Shown: positions 63,410 to 64,000 of the stretch, piece by piece
Layout: each line of letters opens with the position of its first letter
Numbering within the stretch: position 1 is the first letter of the stretch
Source: Bacteroidota bacterium
Lineage (GTDB): Bacteria; Bacteroidota; Bacteroidia; Chitinophagales; Chitinophagaceae
DNA length: 64,000 bases
Assembly (NCBI GenBank): GCA_947451115.1
Contig: CANFXV010000003.1
Span: 32,477 to 96,476 of the forward strand
Direction of reading: 5' to 3'
Translations under genes and position numbers: made by a program
The notes under the pieces: generated by a model
Told to the model about the DNA's origin: nothing
Database searches by the model: none
Seen by the model: the letters and a program-made list of their open reading frames with translations, nothing else

Positions 63410-63709
63410 ATGAACATTAGTATTCAAACAGTGCATTTTGATGCGGATAAAAAATTATTAGAATTCGTGCAAAAAAAATTAGACAAGTTGGAGACCTTTC
63501 ATGATCGAATAACAAAAGTAGAAGTGTATTTAAAATTAGAAAGCATGGCACATGCGATTAAAGAAAAAGTGGTGGAAATAAAAATTCATATACCCAAGCA
63601 AGATTGTTTTGTGAAAACATCAGCTACCTCCTTTCAAACCGCTTTTGATGAAGCTTTTAATGCGATCACCAATCAATTAATTAAGAAAAAAGAAAAATTA
63701 GCGGTTTAA
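63410..63709 (+). CDS. hpf: ribosome hibernation promoting factor, short form
   Basis: About 99 aa from ATG 63410: MNISIQTVHFDADKKLLEFVQKKLDKLE, then ITKVEVYLKLE and KVVEIKIHIPKQDCFVKTSATSF. These match the beta-alpha-beta fold of HPF/YfiA, which binds between the ribosomal subunits in slow growth. No long C-terminal domain is present. An upstream start at 63356 would add 18 residues with no match. Own terminator at 63731. Confidence 0.9.
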   Translation: MNISIQTVHFDADKKLLEFVQKKLDKLETFHDRITKVEVYLKLESMAHAIKEKVVEIKIHIPKQDCFVKTSATSFQTAFDEAFNAITNQLIKKKEKLAV

Positions 63710-63730
63710 ATATTTTCTTCTAACATAGGG

Positions 63731-63768
63731 TGCCCATGGTTAAAATCAAATTGACCATGGGCATTTTT
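63731..63768 (+). terminator. terminator after hpf
   Basis: TGCCCATGGT (63731-63740) pairs fully with ACCATGGGCA (63754-63763), 13-nt loop, followed by five T residues. Confidence 0.88.
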
Positions 63769-63862
63769 ATTCCAAGTTTTCTGCCTTTTTTCAAAATAGG
63801 GGCGATAATTGGATCTTATTTTGGTTTTTACCTTGATTTTGGGATAAAAACTGCTCTAAAAT

Positions 63863-63892
63863 TTTGATAAATAAAGATTTCCATTACCTTTG
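63863..63892 (+). promoter_or_regulatory. promoter for tRNA-Thr and downstream genes
   Basis: TTTG (63863-63866), 18 bp spacer, TACCTTTG (63885-63892), a perfect -33/-7 pair. A palindrome ATCCCAAA-A-TTTGGGAT (63895-63911) covers the likely start of the transcript. Confidence 0.75.
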
Positions 63893-63927
63893 CCATCCCA
63901 AAATTTGGGATAGTTCTTTCATGTCTT

Positions 63928-64000
63928 GCCGGAATAGCTCAGTTGGTAGAGCAGCTGATTTGTAATCAGCAGGTCGCGGGTTCGAGTCCCATTTCCGGCT
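63928..64000 (+). tRNA. tRNA-Thr (anticodon TGT), ends at window edge
   Basis: Acceptor stem GCCGGAA/TTCCGGC with discriminator T at position 64000; any encoded CCA lies outside. D arm GCTC..GAGC, anticodon stem GCTGA/TCAGC with loop TTTGTAA, so anticodon TGT reads ACA. In the T arm the GCGGG/CCCAT stem has one C-A mismatch (second pair) and a G-U pair. Order hpf - tRNA-Thr suggests that the tRNA/tuf operon begins here. Confidence 0.95.

Overview
The window looks like chromosomal DNA of a Bacteroidota bacterium, most likely a member of the Chitinophagaceae. The supporting signs are low GC content, a SusC/SusD pair, DUF4249 and STN-type TonB receptor genes, and almost no Shine-Dalgarno sequences except before rpsU. 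Promoter -7 boxes of the form TAnnTTTG occur upstream of rpsU, both tRNA genes, queA, ccsA, rpsT and lysC. The order rpsU - xer - hpf - tRNA-Thr at the right edge is how I remember the approach to the tuf/ribosomal operon in this group. No phage, transposase, CRISPR array or rRNA gene is visible.

Layout. 1-1747 (minus): 5-oxoprolinase genes pxpC and pxpA and the start of an NRAMP-type transporter. 1.9-12.7 kb (plus): a small lipoprotein, SusC and SusD, then two beta-propeller (FG-GAP/VCBS) lipoproteins, the second with a c-type haem site. 12.7-19.9 kb (minus): a tight four-gene outer-membrane operon (unknown secreted protein, STN TonB receptor, DUF4249 lipoprotein, MG2/plug protein). 20.2-21.5 kb: a vanadium-haloperoxidase/PAP2-type lipoprotein. 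21.5-23.1 kb (minus): TauE/SafE permease and pxpB, so the pxp genes are split by about 20.5 kb. 23.1-31.2 kb: carbohydrate catabolism (GH30, GH3, Nudix-type regulator, Tat-exported sugar isomerase/epimerase, Gfo/Idh/MocA oxidoreductase, sugar/nucleoside MFS permease). 31.3-34.1 kb: methionine synthesis (metZ, osmC, metX).

34.3-44 kb: housekeeping genes lpxB, surE, a LexA-like XRE-S24 regulator with two clear operators, guaA, rpsT, an RsmB-like methyltransferase, mnmA, ssb and lysC. 44-51.6 kb: queA, ccsA (ccmC), ccmD, gdhA, a lone HsdR-N nuclease-like protein, AMP nucleosidase, ccmB, tdk and waaA. 51.7-56.4 kb (plus): a surface-sugar operon (DegT aminotransferase, Ugd, UDP-xylose synthase, RfbD) followed by a SET-domain protein. 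56.5-64 kb: universal stress protein ending in tandem hairpin repeats, tRNA-Gln, an SGNH hydrolase, tyrS, an RDD protein, hscA, rpsU, xer, hpf and tRNA-Thr.

How the parts fit. Several genes supply the envelope: lpxB and waaA for lipid A-Kdo; ugd, uxs, rfbD and degT for nucleotide sugars; SusCD and the TonB receptor for outer-membrane uptake. CcsA, CcmD and CcmB could mature the haem lipoprotein at 11.2 kb. The GH30/GH3 enzymes and the oxidoreductase/isomerase/permease genes look like one catabolic unit under the Nudix regulator. The points most worth following up are the four-gene envelope operon, the haem-bearing propeller lipoprotein, the self-regulating XRE-S24 gene, the rpsU Shine-Dalgarno leader, the paired hairpins before queA and the tandem hairpin repeats after the stress-protein gene. 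All product names come from reading motifs by eye; no database search was run.
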